64,000 nucleotides of DNA from CAWGHZ01 sp963822575 (GTDB lineage Bacteria; Pseudomonadota; Alphaproteobacteria; MPNO01; DASWLB01), in assembly GCA_963822575.1 (NCBI GenBank), contig CAWGHZ010000007.1, positions 868,001-932,000 of the forward strand. Direction: 5' to 3'. Shown here one piece after another: positions 12,356 to 19,483 of the stretch. The notes under the pieces were generated by a model, which saw nothing but the letters and a program-made list of their open reading frames with translations, ran no database searches and was not told where the DNA came from. Position numbers and translations under genes: made by a program. Position 1 is the first letter of the stretch. Each line of letters opens with the position of its first letter.

Positions 12356-13144
12356 TCAGTGCAGCACGTACTGAACGGGAACGATCATTTCGATCCGGTC
12401 GCGGCCCGCCTCCGCGGGCGGCGGCGGCACGGATTTCGCGCGCGCGATCATCGCCAGCGTTTCCCGGTCGAGCTCGACAGAACCCGACGAGCGCTCGATG
12501 CCGTATTCCAGCACCTCGCCGCTGGGCCCAATGACGAAGCGCAGAACTGCAACGCCCTGCTGGTGCGACTCCTGCGCCGTCGCTGGATAGCTCTTGAACC
12601 TGCCGAGCCATTGGAGCACCCGATTTTGCCACGCCGGGACCGCGTCGGCGCGGGCGGGCGTTCCCGCTGCCGGTGCGGCGCTTGCGCGCGGAACTTCGGG
12701 GCTCGGCGAGGCCGCCGCGCTTTGCACCGGCGACGGATCGGTCTGTCGGTCCGACGGACCCGGAACGAACACGGCTTGCACGGGCTCCGTCGCCGGCGCG
12801 GCGAACGGCGAGGGGCGTGGCGGCGGCGGCGGGCTACGCTTGGGCGCGGGCTTCACGACCGGCTTGGTCGGCGGGATTGGTGCGCTCGCGAGGCGAGCCT
12901 CGTGCGCCGGCGCCGTGGTAACCGGAGCCGCTGCGGGCCGCGCTTGTCGCGCCGAGACCGTGACGAATTCGACCGCGATGGATCGGGGGAGCGCCGGGGA
13001 AGGCGGCGTCGCGCCCGGCCAGGTCAGTGCAGCCGCGACGACGACGGCGGCGTGCAAGCCCGCCGCCGACCCGACCGCCACGAACCTTGGCCGCCCGCTA
13101 TGACGGAGGGCCGGCCGCGCTTCCTCTGGCGTGATGGCCACCAT
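12356..13144 (-). CDS. tonB: TonB-family energy transducer
   Basis: 262 residues. One N-terminal membrane anchor (FVAVGSAAGLHAAVVVAAAL), a long Pro/Ala-rich periplasmic spacer (PPTKPVVKPAPKRSPPPPP) and a C-terminal TonB domain (YPATAQESHQQGVAVLRFVI, then SSGSVELDRETLAMI) give the classic TonB order. TonB couples the proton motive force, through ExbB/ExbD, to outer-membrane transporters; no exbBD lies in the window. The C-terminus ends at IVPVQYVLH, as in alphaproteobacterial TonB proteins. It sits between the PKD gene (convergent) and an outer-membrane protein gene on the same strand, 67 bp upstream of its start, so it may be transcribed from that gene's sigma-54 promoter. Confidence 0.85.
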   Translation of the reverse strand: MVAITPEEARPALRHSGRPRFVAVGSAAGLHAAVVVAAALTWPGATPPSPALPRSIAVEFVTVSARQARPAAAPVTTAPAHEARLASAPIPPTKPVVKPAPKRSPPPPPRPSPFAAPATEPVQAVFVPGPSDRQTDPSPVQSAAASPSPEVPRASAAPAAGTPARADAVPAWQNRVLQWLGRFKSYPATAQESHQQGVAVLRFVIGPSGEVLEYGIERSSGSVELDRETLAMIARAKSVPPPPAEAGRDRIEMIVPVQYVLH

Positions 13145-13211
13145 CGCCCGTTTCCGCGGACGCGGAGTGGAGCCGCGTCCGCGTCTTTCGGTTCATCTTT
13201 GCAAGACCACG

Positions 13212-14063
13212 CTAGAATTCCCAGCTCGTATTGAAGGTGATCTCCGCATCCGGCGAGTTGTGGCCGACCCCGAGCAGCGGCGCGAGATTTATCGTCCACT
13301 TCGGCAGGGGTCGCCACTGGATGCTCGGCCCGATCAGGTAGACGTCGGTCAAGTGTCCGCGCCGGTCGCGCTGATCTGTGAACAGAGCCTTTCCTTCGAC
13401 GCCGAGAGAGAATTTCTCGTCGACGACCGTGTAGCTCAGGCCGCCGGCGATCTGGTACTCGTATTCCTCCTCGCCGCTGAGTTCGCCCTCCCAATTCAGG
13501 TTCACGCCCCAATGCCAGCGCGGCGCCAATTGGTCGCCGAGCAGCAGCCGGGTCTCCAGCTTGTCGGGCTGCGCTTGCAATGGGGCGTATTCGAAGTAGA
13601 GCGTCGGGTTGCCCCAGATTTTCCCCCAATCGGCGAACGCCCAACGCATCTCGATCTGTGCGCCGTTGAGATATTCCTGTCCGAGCACCTGATCGGAGCG
13701 GTAGTAAAGATCGAGTTGGAAGCGGTAGGGCAGCCCGACCTCGACCTCGTAGAGGTTGCGGATTTCCTTCGTGCCGTCCTTGTTGAAGGTCGGCCGGCTC
13801 CAGAACTCGGTCTCGATCGCGTTCTCGGGAATAACGTATACGCGCGTGCCCGGAAAGCGGCGCGTCGCCGTCCATCGCGGCTGGTTGTAGGTGCCGACCG
13901 GCCGTTCCTCCCGCAGTGTCGATGTCCCTTCGACCATCAGCGGAGCCGTTTCCATACGCGTCGTCGAGCCTGCCGACGACTGGGCGTGAACGGTCGGCGC
14001 GAGAGACACAGACACCACTATTGCCAGGGCCCAGGGGCCCCGGTTGGTTCGCATGCGGATCAT
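13212..14063 (-). CDS. Outer-membrane beta-barrel protein
   Basis: 283 residues from the ATG at 14063, chosen over an upstream in-frame start at 14240 because it has a GGGGGGA ribosome-binding site and begins a clean signal peptide (MIRMRTNRGPWALAIVVSVS, cleavage after VHAQ). The mature part alternates amphipathic strands rich in Tyr/Trp (YEVEVGLPYRFQLDLYYRSD, WHWGVNLNWEGEL) and ends in ...TFNTSWEF. The terminal Phe is the usual signal for outer-membrane barrel assembly. The substrate is unknown and I do not recognise a named family. A sigma-54 promoter and an activator-like box lie upstream, as at the PEP-CTERM gene at 18577, so the two are probably one regulon. tonB follows on the same strand. 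Confidence 0.75.
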   Translation of the reverse strand: MIRMRTNRGPWALAIVVSVSLAPTVHAQSSAGSTTRMETAPLMVEGTSTLREERPVGTYNQPRWTATRRFPGTRVYVIPENAIETEFWSRPTFNKDGTKEIRNLYEVEVGLPYRFQLDLYYRSDQVLGQEYLNGAQIEMRWAFADWGKIWGNPTLYFEYAPLQAQPDKLETRLLLGDQLAPRWHWGVNLNWEGELSGEEEYEYQIAGGLSYTVVDEKFSLGVEGKALFTDQRDRRGHLTDVYLIGPSIQWRPLPKWTINLAPLLGVGHNSPDAEITFNTSWEF

Positions 14064-14140
14064 TGATTCCCCCCGCCACGCACGGTGGCCTTGTCGATAT
14101 GGCTTGGCGGGTTCGCTGCCGGAGCCTGCCACTGAATTCT

Positions 14141-14159
14141 TTAGCAAGATTCGTGCCAA
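14141..14159 (-). promoter_or_regulatory. Sigma-54 (RpoN) -24/-12 promoter of the outer-membrane gene
   Basis: Read on the minus strand: TTGGCACGAATCTTGCTAA. This matches the RpoN consensus TGGCACG-N4-TTGCW exactly, with GG at 14157/14156 and GC at 14145/14144, the required 12-bp offset. The predicted start is near 14132, giving a ~69-nt leader to the ATG at 14063. Sigma-54 promoters need an ATP-dependent activator bound upstream, which fits the box at 14223. Confidence 0.85.
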
Positions 14160-14222
14160 TTTGTCATTTGTCTTGTAAATCAATGACGTAACCTTGTCGA
14201 ACGAGATGGTTCCAAGCGAAAA

Positions 14223-14239
14223 TGTAAAAAATTCCGACA
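14223..14239 (-). promoter_or_regulatory. Activator box (PEP-CTERM-box-like), outer-membrane gene
   Basis: On the minus strand the site reads TGTCGGAATTTTTTACA, one base different from the 17-bp box at 18367-18383 upstream of the PEP-CTERM gene. Its centre is 74 bp upstream of the first G of the -24 element. Exosortase systems often carry a sigma-54-dependent regulator, PrsR, named for a PEP-CTERM box; this being its site is inference. Confidence 0.65.
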
Positions 14240-14627
14240 CTGCGCCCGGGCGATTATTGCGTGGGGTATCCGGGCCCTATGCTTGTACGGCGCTGAACCC
14301 GATGGTAATATTTTCTGCAGTGTTGTCGCGGGAAGCTCGGGCCATCCGGGGTGGATGAAGCGGGGCGGTGGCCCGGTGAGGCGTAGGAAGGTCATGGACG
14401 GCATATCCCGGCCCGCGGCGGCGGCCGATATCGTAACGTCCGACGCAATTCGGCCGAACCGCGAGCCCGAGGTCGTCCACCAACACATCCCTAAATCCTG
14501 CGTCACCGCGCATGCCAACCGGCTCCGGTTCGCTGCGCCATCCTTCGTGCCCCGCTCAAGAGGCGGCGTAGCGGAACTGTGCGCATCGCCGGTTGTGCGG
14601 GAGTGATGGCGCTGGAGTGGTGATCGG
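14240..14627. other. Intergenic stretch without a supported gene
   Basis: About 390 bp between the outer-membrane gene's regulatory sites and the Rieske oxygenase gene. Open frames exist on both strands but none shows a recognisable domain, a good start or codon structure I would trust. The Rieske promoter should lie here; I see no strong -35/-10 pair. Confidence 0.5.
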
Positions 14628-15893
14628 ATGCTGAGCCGCGAAGACAACGAACTCCTGACCCGGACCGGCCCGGACACCCCGATGGGCAGGCTGATGCGCC
14701 GGCACTGGTTCCCGTTCATGGTCGCGAAAGAGCTGCCGGCGGGGGGCCCGCCGAAACGCGTGGCACTCCTCGGCGAACGGCTGGTGGCATTTCGCAAACG
14801 GGCCGGCGAGGTAGGACTTATCGAAGAGTTTTGTCCGCATCGCGGCGTGAGCCTTTATTACGGCCGGAACGAGGACGCCGGGCTTCGTTGCGCCTATCAC
14901 GGATGGCAATTCGATACGCAAGGGCGGTGCGTCGACATGCCGTCGGAGCCGCGCTCCAGCCAGTTCAAGGACAAGGTCCGCGCGACCGCGTACCCGTGCG
15001 TCGAGCGTAAGGGACTCCTCTGGACCTGTATGGGGCCCGACCCGGCGCGGTCGGAACCGCCACGTCTGGCATGGACGGACCTTCCCGACGACCATCTCTG
15101 GAGCTCGCGCTGGCTGCAGGAGTGCAACTACGCGCAAGCGATCGAGGGCGAGATCGACGAATCTCATGTCAGCTTCCTGCACAGCCGGACCGACGCTTTA
15201 TCGGACAACAAGTTTGCGTTGACGGGCGCCTTTCTGCAGCAGGACACCGCGCCGGCGTACGTCGTACACGAAACCGACTACGGTCTCGCCTGCGGCTCGC
15301 GTCGCCAGGTCGAACACGGCAAGTATCTTTGGCGGATCAACTTGTTCCTTCTCCCTTTCTTCAGCCTGATCTGCCCGAGCGACGACCCCAATCTGTACAT
15401 CTCGCGGGCCTGGATTCCCGCAGACGATGAGCACACCTGGATAATCTGCACGTCATGGCGCACGGATCGCGCCGCCAGCCCGCAGGAAATTGCGATGTGG
15501 GAGAACGGTGAGGTGCAGCACCGCAAGGTGATTCCTGGGACGAACACGCCACTGGAACGCGCGGACAACGAATATCTGATCGATCGCCACGCGCAGGTGA
15601 CCACCAGCTTCTCGGGCATCCACGGTATCCGCGCCCAGGATGCGATGGCGACAGAGAGCCCGGGCCCGATCGTCAATCGCACACGCGAACATCTCGGCAG
15701 CAGCGACCGCGCGGTCATCGCGTTCCGGCGACAGATGCTCACGGCAGCGCGCGACTTGGACGCGGGGATTGTTCCTCGCACTGCGACCGATAGCTCTGTC
15801 TATCGCGCTTGGCCGTGTCAGACGCTGCGCGATGACGATACCGACTATTTCGAGGTCCCGGAAATTCGCCAGGTCGTAACTGTTCCAGGATAA
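14628..15893 (+). CDS. Rieske non-heme iron oxygenase, alpha subunit
   Basis: 421 residues. The N-terminal Rieske domain binds [2Fe-2S] through CPHR (~residue 69) and CAYHGW (~residue 89). The C-terminal domain carries the mononuclear iron site, with EGEIDESHVSFLH giving two His a few residues apart. The layout matches phthalate 4,5-dioxygenase / vanillate demethylase-type oxygenases that hydroxylate or O-demethylate aromatic substrates. No reductase or ferredoxin partner is adjacent, so electrons must come from elsewhere. Start: ATG 14628, with GGAG in front (ctggagtggtgatcgg). Downstream is the UbiA-like gene after 162 bp. The substrate cannot be told from sequence; the ring-cleavage genes elsewhere in the window (48835, 55832) suggest aromatic catabolism. 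Confidence 0.88.
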   Translation: MLSREDNELLTRTGPDTPMGRLMRRHWFPFMVAKELPAGGPPKRVALLGERLVAFRKRAGEVGLIEEFCPHRGVSLYYGRNEDAGLRCAYHGWQFDTQGRCVDMPSEPRSSQFKDKVRATAYPCVERKGLLWTCMGPDPARSEPPRLAWTDLPDDHLWSSRWLQECNYAQAIEGEIDESHVSFLHSRTDALSDNKFALTGAFLQQDTAPAYVVHETDYGLACGSRRQVEHGKYLWRINLFLLPFFSLICPSDDPNLYISRAWIPADDEHTWIICTSWRTDRAASPQEIAMWENGEVQHRKVIPGTNTPLERADNEYLIDRHAQVTTSFSGIHGIRAQDAMATESPGPIVNRTREHLGSSDRAVIAFRRQMLTAARDLDAGIVPRTATDSSVYRAWPCQTLRDDDTDYFEVPEIRQVVTVPG

Positions 15894-16055
15894 TCCGGAC
15901 TCTGCCGGGCGTTCGCGACCTGCGGAGACTCGAGCAAGCGACATAGGACAGGGCGAAGATGAAGCCGGAGTATCAGCGTCGTCCTACGGAACCAACGCAA
16001 TGACCTTGCGCAACCATCGATCTGCCGAGTTCAACGCAGCGACGCGGGGATCCCG

Positions 16056-16925
16056 ATGACGCCGGGCGTCGCTCTGCGCCTCGGCCGCGTCTCGAATCTG
16101 CCCACCGTGTGGAGCAATGTTCTGGCCGGTATCGTGCTGGCCGGCGGCGCGGCAAGCGCCGCGAAGATGACGAACTTGGTGGTCGCGCTGTCGCTGTTCT
16201 ACGTCGCCGGCATGTTCCTCAACGATGCATTCGACTGCAAATACGACGCCAAAACGCGGCCGACGAAACCCATCCCGGCCGGCGAGGTGACGGTGCAGGC
16301 CGTGTTCGCCTCGGGCTTCGCCCTGATGGGTGCCGGATTCGTGGCGCTCGTCTGGGCGGGCACGACCGAAGCCGCCATCGGCTGGCGCGCGGTGATCGCG
16401 GGCGTCGTGCTCGGCGGGCTGATCGTCTATTACGACTGGAACCACAAGGAGAACACTTGGGGTCCCGTCGTGATGGGGCTGTGCCGGGTGATGGTGTACG
16501 TCGCGGCGGGAACGGCCGTGTCTCTGGTGCTGCCGCTGCGCCTCTGGCTCGGCTCGCTCGCCATGCTGTGCTACCTGATCGGCCTCACCTATGCGTCGAA
16601 GCAGGAAGGGTTCGGGCGCGTCACGAATCTCTGGCCGCTCGCCATGCTCGCCGTGCCGTTCGTCGTCGCGGGACCGGCGGCGGCCGAGGGCGGCGCGACC
16701 GCGATCCTGTTCGGCCTGTTGCTCGCCGTCTGCGCGGTTTCGGTCTGGATGCTCACGGCGCGGGGCGGGCCGATGGTCGGGCGGGCCATCGCGCTGCTGA
16801 TCGCGGGCATCTCGCTGCTCGACGCCATGCTGATCGCGGGTGCCGGCGCGCCCGGCCTCGCCTGGGTCGCGGCGCTGGGCTTTCCCTTGGCCCTGGCGGG
16901 ACAGCGCTGGGTGTCCGGCACCTGA
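16056..16925 (+). CDS. eboC: UbiA-like membrane prenyltransferase, EboC type
   Basis: 289 residues, about eight to nine membrane helices. The UbiA signature NDAFDCKYDAKTRPTKPIPA supplies the aspartates that bind Mg-prenyl diphosphate. The second aspartate motif of UbiA enzymes is weak (YYDWNHKEN near residue 125). The sequence resembles the UbiA-like EboC proteins of the ebo gene cluster, which in cyanobacteria helps move natural-product precursors to the periplasm. Support for that assignment is the adjacent gene, a phosphodiesterase-family protein of EboF type, whose stop lies 4 bp from this one in convergent orientation. EboA, B, D and E are not in the window. It is distinct from the true ubiA at 58720. 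RBS: gcggggatcccg before ATG. Confidence 0.7.
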   Translation: MTPGVALRLGRVSNLPTVWSNVLAGIVLAGGAASAAKMTNLVVALSLFYVAGMFLNDAFDCKYDAKTRPTKPIPAGEVTVQAVFASGFALMGAGFVALVWAGTTEAAIGWRAVIAGVVLGGLIVYYDWNHKENTWGPVVMGLCRVMVYVAAGTAVSLVLPLRLWLGSLAMLCYLIGLTYASKQEGFGRVTNLWPLAMLAVPFVVAGPAAAEGGATAILFGLLLAVCAVSVWMLTARGGPMVGRAIALLIAGISLLDAMLIAGAGAPGLAWVAALGFPLALAGQRWVSGT

Positions 16926-16928
16926 CGC

Positions 16929-18305
16929 TCAGTCGCCGAACACGTGGTCGAGGATCAGGTCGCGCACCGCCGCCGCGGCGACCGGCCCCTCGGGCACCAG
17001 CCGCCGCTCGGACGAGATCAGGATGGGCCCGTCCTCCGCCCGGTCGGTCGGGCGGCCGTGCGATCCCTTGACCAGCCCGACATCGAGCGGGATCACGTCG
17101 AGCAAGGTGCGGAAGCCGAGCGCGCGCTTGGCGAGCCGGGTCCCGACCGAAAGCTTCGGCCAGCGCAAAGCGGGATCGAGGAACAGCTCGACCGGGTCGA
17201 ACCCCGGCTTGCGGTGGATGTCGACCGTCCGCGCATAGTCGGGCGCGCGCGCGTCGTCGAGCCAGAACGGATAGGCGAACCAGCGGTTGGCGCGCGCGAC
17301 CGCGACCAGTTCCCCGGAGCGGGGATGGTCGAGCCCGGCGGCGCGCTTGGCGTCGGCATCCAGCACGCGCTCCACCCCGTCGAGCCCCTCGACCAGTGCC
17401 TTGACCTCCGCCACGCGTTCCGGCCGCCGCACATAAATGTGCGCGACCTGGTGGTCGCAGACGGCAAAGGCCTCCGATGCGCCGGGATCGAGCTGGTCGC
17501 GGCCGAGCTCGTCGCGCACCGCGACCAGTCCGGCCCGGCGCAGCGCCCGGTTGGGCAGGATCGCTGCGCTCACCGCGGTGATCCCGTATTCGGAGACCAC
17601 GAGGACCCGGACGCCGTCGCGCACGGCCTGGTCGATCAGCGCGCCGCAGAGCGTGTCGAGCTGGGCGGCCGCATCCGCGACCGCGGGGTGCGATGGGCCG
17701 TATTTCTGCAGCCCGTAATCGAGATGCGGGAGATAAACGAGGGTGAGGCTCGGCCGGCGCGTCTCCATCACGTGCCGCGCGCAATCGGCGATCCACCGGC
17801 TCGACACGATATCCGAGCCGGGCCCCCAGAACCGGAACAGGGGGAATTGGCCCAGCTTTGCGTTCAGCTCGTCGCGGAGCTCGCCGGGCTGGGTGTGCAC
17901 GTCGGGAATCTTGCGCCCGTCCGCAGGGTACATCGGTCGCGGCGTCACCGCCCAGTCGACCGACGCGTACATGTTGTACCACCAGAACAGCTTGGCGCAG
18001 GTGAAGGACGGGTCGCGCCGGCGCGCCGTCTCCCAGACCTTCTCGCCCGCGACCAGCGCGTTGGACTGACGCCAGAACCAGATCTCCGCCAGGTCGCGGA
18101 AATACCATCCGTTGGCGACGATGCCATGCCCGGCGGGCGGAAGGCCGGTCAGCATGGTCGCCTGGACGGTCGTGGTGACCGCGGGCAGCACGGTCGTGAG
18201 GGGGCGCTGCGCTCCCGACGCCGCCAGCTGCCGCAGGTTCGGCGTGCGCTCTCCCACCAGCCCGGGCGTCAGCCCGACCGCGTCGATGACCAGCGTGCGG
18301 TGCAT
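16929..18305 (-). CDS. eboF: Alkaline phosphatase-superfamily phosphodiesterase, EboF type
   Basis: 458 residues from ATG 18305 (MHRTLVIDAVGLTP); an in-frame start at 18365 adds 20 residues that fit no family. The fold is that of type I phosphodiesterase/nucleotide pyrophosphatase: a first metal Asp in VIDAVGLTP, the Thr nucleophile in LPAVTTTVQATMLTG, then GIVANGWYF and a C-terminal DHQVAHIY. Two metal-ligand motifs differ from classical NPP enzymes: LDYGLQKYGP has Gln where NPPs have His, and SEYG replaces SDHG. This looks like the EboF-like branch, so hydrolysis of a nucleotide substrate should not be assumed. Predicted cytoplasmic, with no signal peptide. Convergent with the EboC-type gene. 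Confidence 0.72.
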   Translation of the reverse strand: MHRTLVIDAVGLTPGLVGERTPNLRQLAASGAQRPLTTVLPAVTTTVQATMLTGLPPAGHGIVANGWYFRDLAEIWFWRQSNALVAGEKVWETARRRDPSFTCAKLFWWYNMYASVDWAVTPRPMYPADGRKIPDVHTQPGELRDELNAKLGQFPLFRFWGPGSDIVSSRWIADCARHVMETRRPSLTLVYLPHLDYGLQKYGPSHPAVADAAAQLDTLCGALIDQAVRDGVRVLVVSEYGITAVSAAILPNRALRRAGLVAVRDELGRDQLDPGASEAFAVCDHQVAHIYVRRPERVAEVKALVEGLDGVERVLDADAKRAAGLDHPRSGELVAVARANRWFAYPFWLDDARAPDYARTVDIHRKPGFDPVELFLDPALRWPKLSVGTRLAKRALGFRTLLDVIPLDVGLVKGSHGRPTDRAEDGPILISSERRLVPEGPVAAAAVRDLILDHVFGD

Positions 18306-18366
18306 GCGCAACTCTAGGGTGCGCGCGGTCGGGGCGCAACGCGGCCGGATGGCTGTCGAACGCACA

Positions 18367-18383
18367 TGTCGGAAATTTTTACA
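18367..18383 (+). promoter_or_regulatory. Activator box 1 (PEP-CTERM-box-like)
   Basis: TGTCGGAAATTTTTACA, the distal copy of a 17-bp direct repeat upstream of the PEP-CTERM gene, 44 bp (about four helical turns) from the second copy. TGT...ACA ends give it partial dyad symmetry, as expected for a dimeric activator. About 150 bp upstream of the predicted transcription start. Confidence 0.65.
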
Positions 18384-18410
18384 GCAATTTTCTGGATGAC
18401 GGTCAAAAAG

Positions 18411-18427
18411 TGTCGGAAATCTTTACA
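18411..18427 (+). promoter_or_regulatory. Activator box 2 (PEP-CTERM-box-like)
   Basis: TGTCGGAAATCTTTACA, 16 of 17 bases identical to box 1. Its centre is 73 bp upstream of the -24 GG, practically the spacing seen at the outer-membrane gene (74 bp). Inferred to bind a PrsR-like enhancer-binding protein. Confidence 0.7.
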
Positions 18428-18490
18428 CATCGGATACCTCGCAGTGAAAAATATACTCTAACACTTTGTTTTTTTTATAAATTCTAAGAA

Positions 18491-18507
18491 TGGCACGAAA
18501 TCTTGCA
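18491..18507 (+). promoter_or_regulatory. Sigma-54-like promoter of the PEP-CTERM gene
   Basis: TGGCACGAAATCTTGCA contains both RpoN half-elements, but with five bases between them instead of the strict four. The sister promoter at 14141 has AATC where this one has AAATC. Since several genes here show one extra base in a homopolymer, the additional A may be a sequence error; otherwise the promoter would be expected to be weak. Start predicted near 18518, leader ~60 nt. Confidence 0.65.
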
Positions 18508-18576
18508 TAAAACCGGGTGGAGGCAACCGCACAACGCGGACTCCATGCACGGAAGTGCGTGAAAAGGGGTGGTTAC

Positions 18577-19398
18577 ATGGTCAGAAGTTCGGTGCGTCCC
18601 CGCACAATGCGGGTTCGTCGCGGTGCGACGTTCGGGATGGCGGCGCTCGCCGCAGCCATCGGTTTGGTCAGTTGGGCGGCGTCGGGCCATGCGGCCGACA
18701 TTTCCCTCTACGGCTACGGCTTCCATGTCGATGGTGCGAACGGCGGAAACCAGGCCGGACCGGCGCCGGTCTGTGGCGTGTCCACGCCGGGCACCACGAC
18801 GGGCCTTGCCGGCAGCATCCCGGCCGGGGTCAATCTGTCGGGCTTCGATTCGTCACAGGGGCTCGGCGTGGCACGGGTCACGGTCTTCGGCGACGGGGCG
18901 CACAGTGTCGGCATCTTCACCGACCACGAGATCGACGAGTGCGACAACAGCAACTTAAACGAAATCGGCTCCGCTCATGGAACCCCCACGGACGATCCCG
19001 GACCTCCGGCCACTCTGGCCGCCGCAACCGAGTCGTGGGAGATAGACGACCCAGGCTACGGCCTGATCCAGAGCGATCTCGCGTCACTCGACGTGGGCCC
19101 GATATTCGACACGGATTATACGAACGGCGACCCGACCGACATTTCCCTGGCGATGGGCTGGAACGTCGTGCTCGACCCCGGGTTCTTTCTGCGGGTCGAC
19201 TTCCACCTACAGACGACCGCCCCGGTCGGCACGTTCTACCTGCAGCAGTACGACCCCGCTTCCCACGCCAGCATCTATTTGTGGAGCGACTATCAGGTGC
19301 TGCCGGTCACCGAGCCGGCCACGCTGACGCTGTTCGCGGTCGGCGCGATGGGGCTCTACGCGGCGCGGCGGCGCAAGACGAGGGCGTCCCTCCGCTAG
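18577..19398 (+). CDS. PEP-CTERM sorting-domain protein
   Basis: 273 residues from ATG 18577, which has a strong ribosome-binding site (aaaggggtggttac); an in-frame ATG at 18517 lies almost at the predicted transcription start and is rejected. It has a signal peptide (VRRGATFGMAALAAAIGLVS, cleavage near SGHAA) and a ~200-residue Asp/Gly-rich beta domain with a possible disulfide (C at ECDN). The C-terminal sorting signal is VTEPATLTLFAVGAMGLYAA followed by RRRK: the EPAT motif, one hydrophobic helix and an Arg cluster. Such proteins are processed by exosortase and surface-displayed or released, often with exopolysaccharide. No exosortase gene is in the window. Central-domain function unknown. 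Confidence 0.85.
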   Translation: MVRSSVRPRTMRVRRGATFGMAALAAAIGLVSWAASGHAADISLYGYGFHVDGANGGNQAGPAPVCGVSTPGTTTGLAGSIPAGVNLSGFDSSQGLGVARVTVFGDGAHSVGIFTDHEIDECDNSNLNEIGSAHGTPTDDPGPPATLAAATESWEIDDPGYGLIQSDLASLDVGPIFDTDYTNGDPTDISLAMGWNVVLDPGFFLRVDFHLQTTAPVGTFYLQQYDPASHASIYLWSDYQVLPVTEPATLTLFAVGAMGLYAARRRKTRASLR

Positions 19399-19483
19399 CA
19401 TTTTCACTGGATCGAGACGACGGAGTGAGGCGGCGGTGCAGGGCGCGCTAGGCTGCTTTCCACCGTCTTGCTATAGTTCCAGC

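Noticed and set aside
12202..12534. Short plus-strand frame after the PKD gene
   Set aside because: No domain; it overlaps the tonB C-terminal domain on the other strand.
14283..14606. 107-residue plus-strand frame upstream of the Rieske gene
   Set aside because: No domain, poor start, Arg/Pro-rich; treated as intergenic.
18517..18576. Upstream ATG for the PEP-CTERM protein
   Set aside because: It lies at the predicted sigma-54 transcription start and lacks a ribosome-binding site; 18577 has aaaggggtgg.
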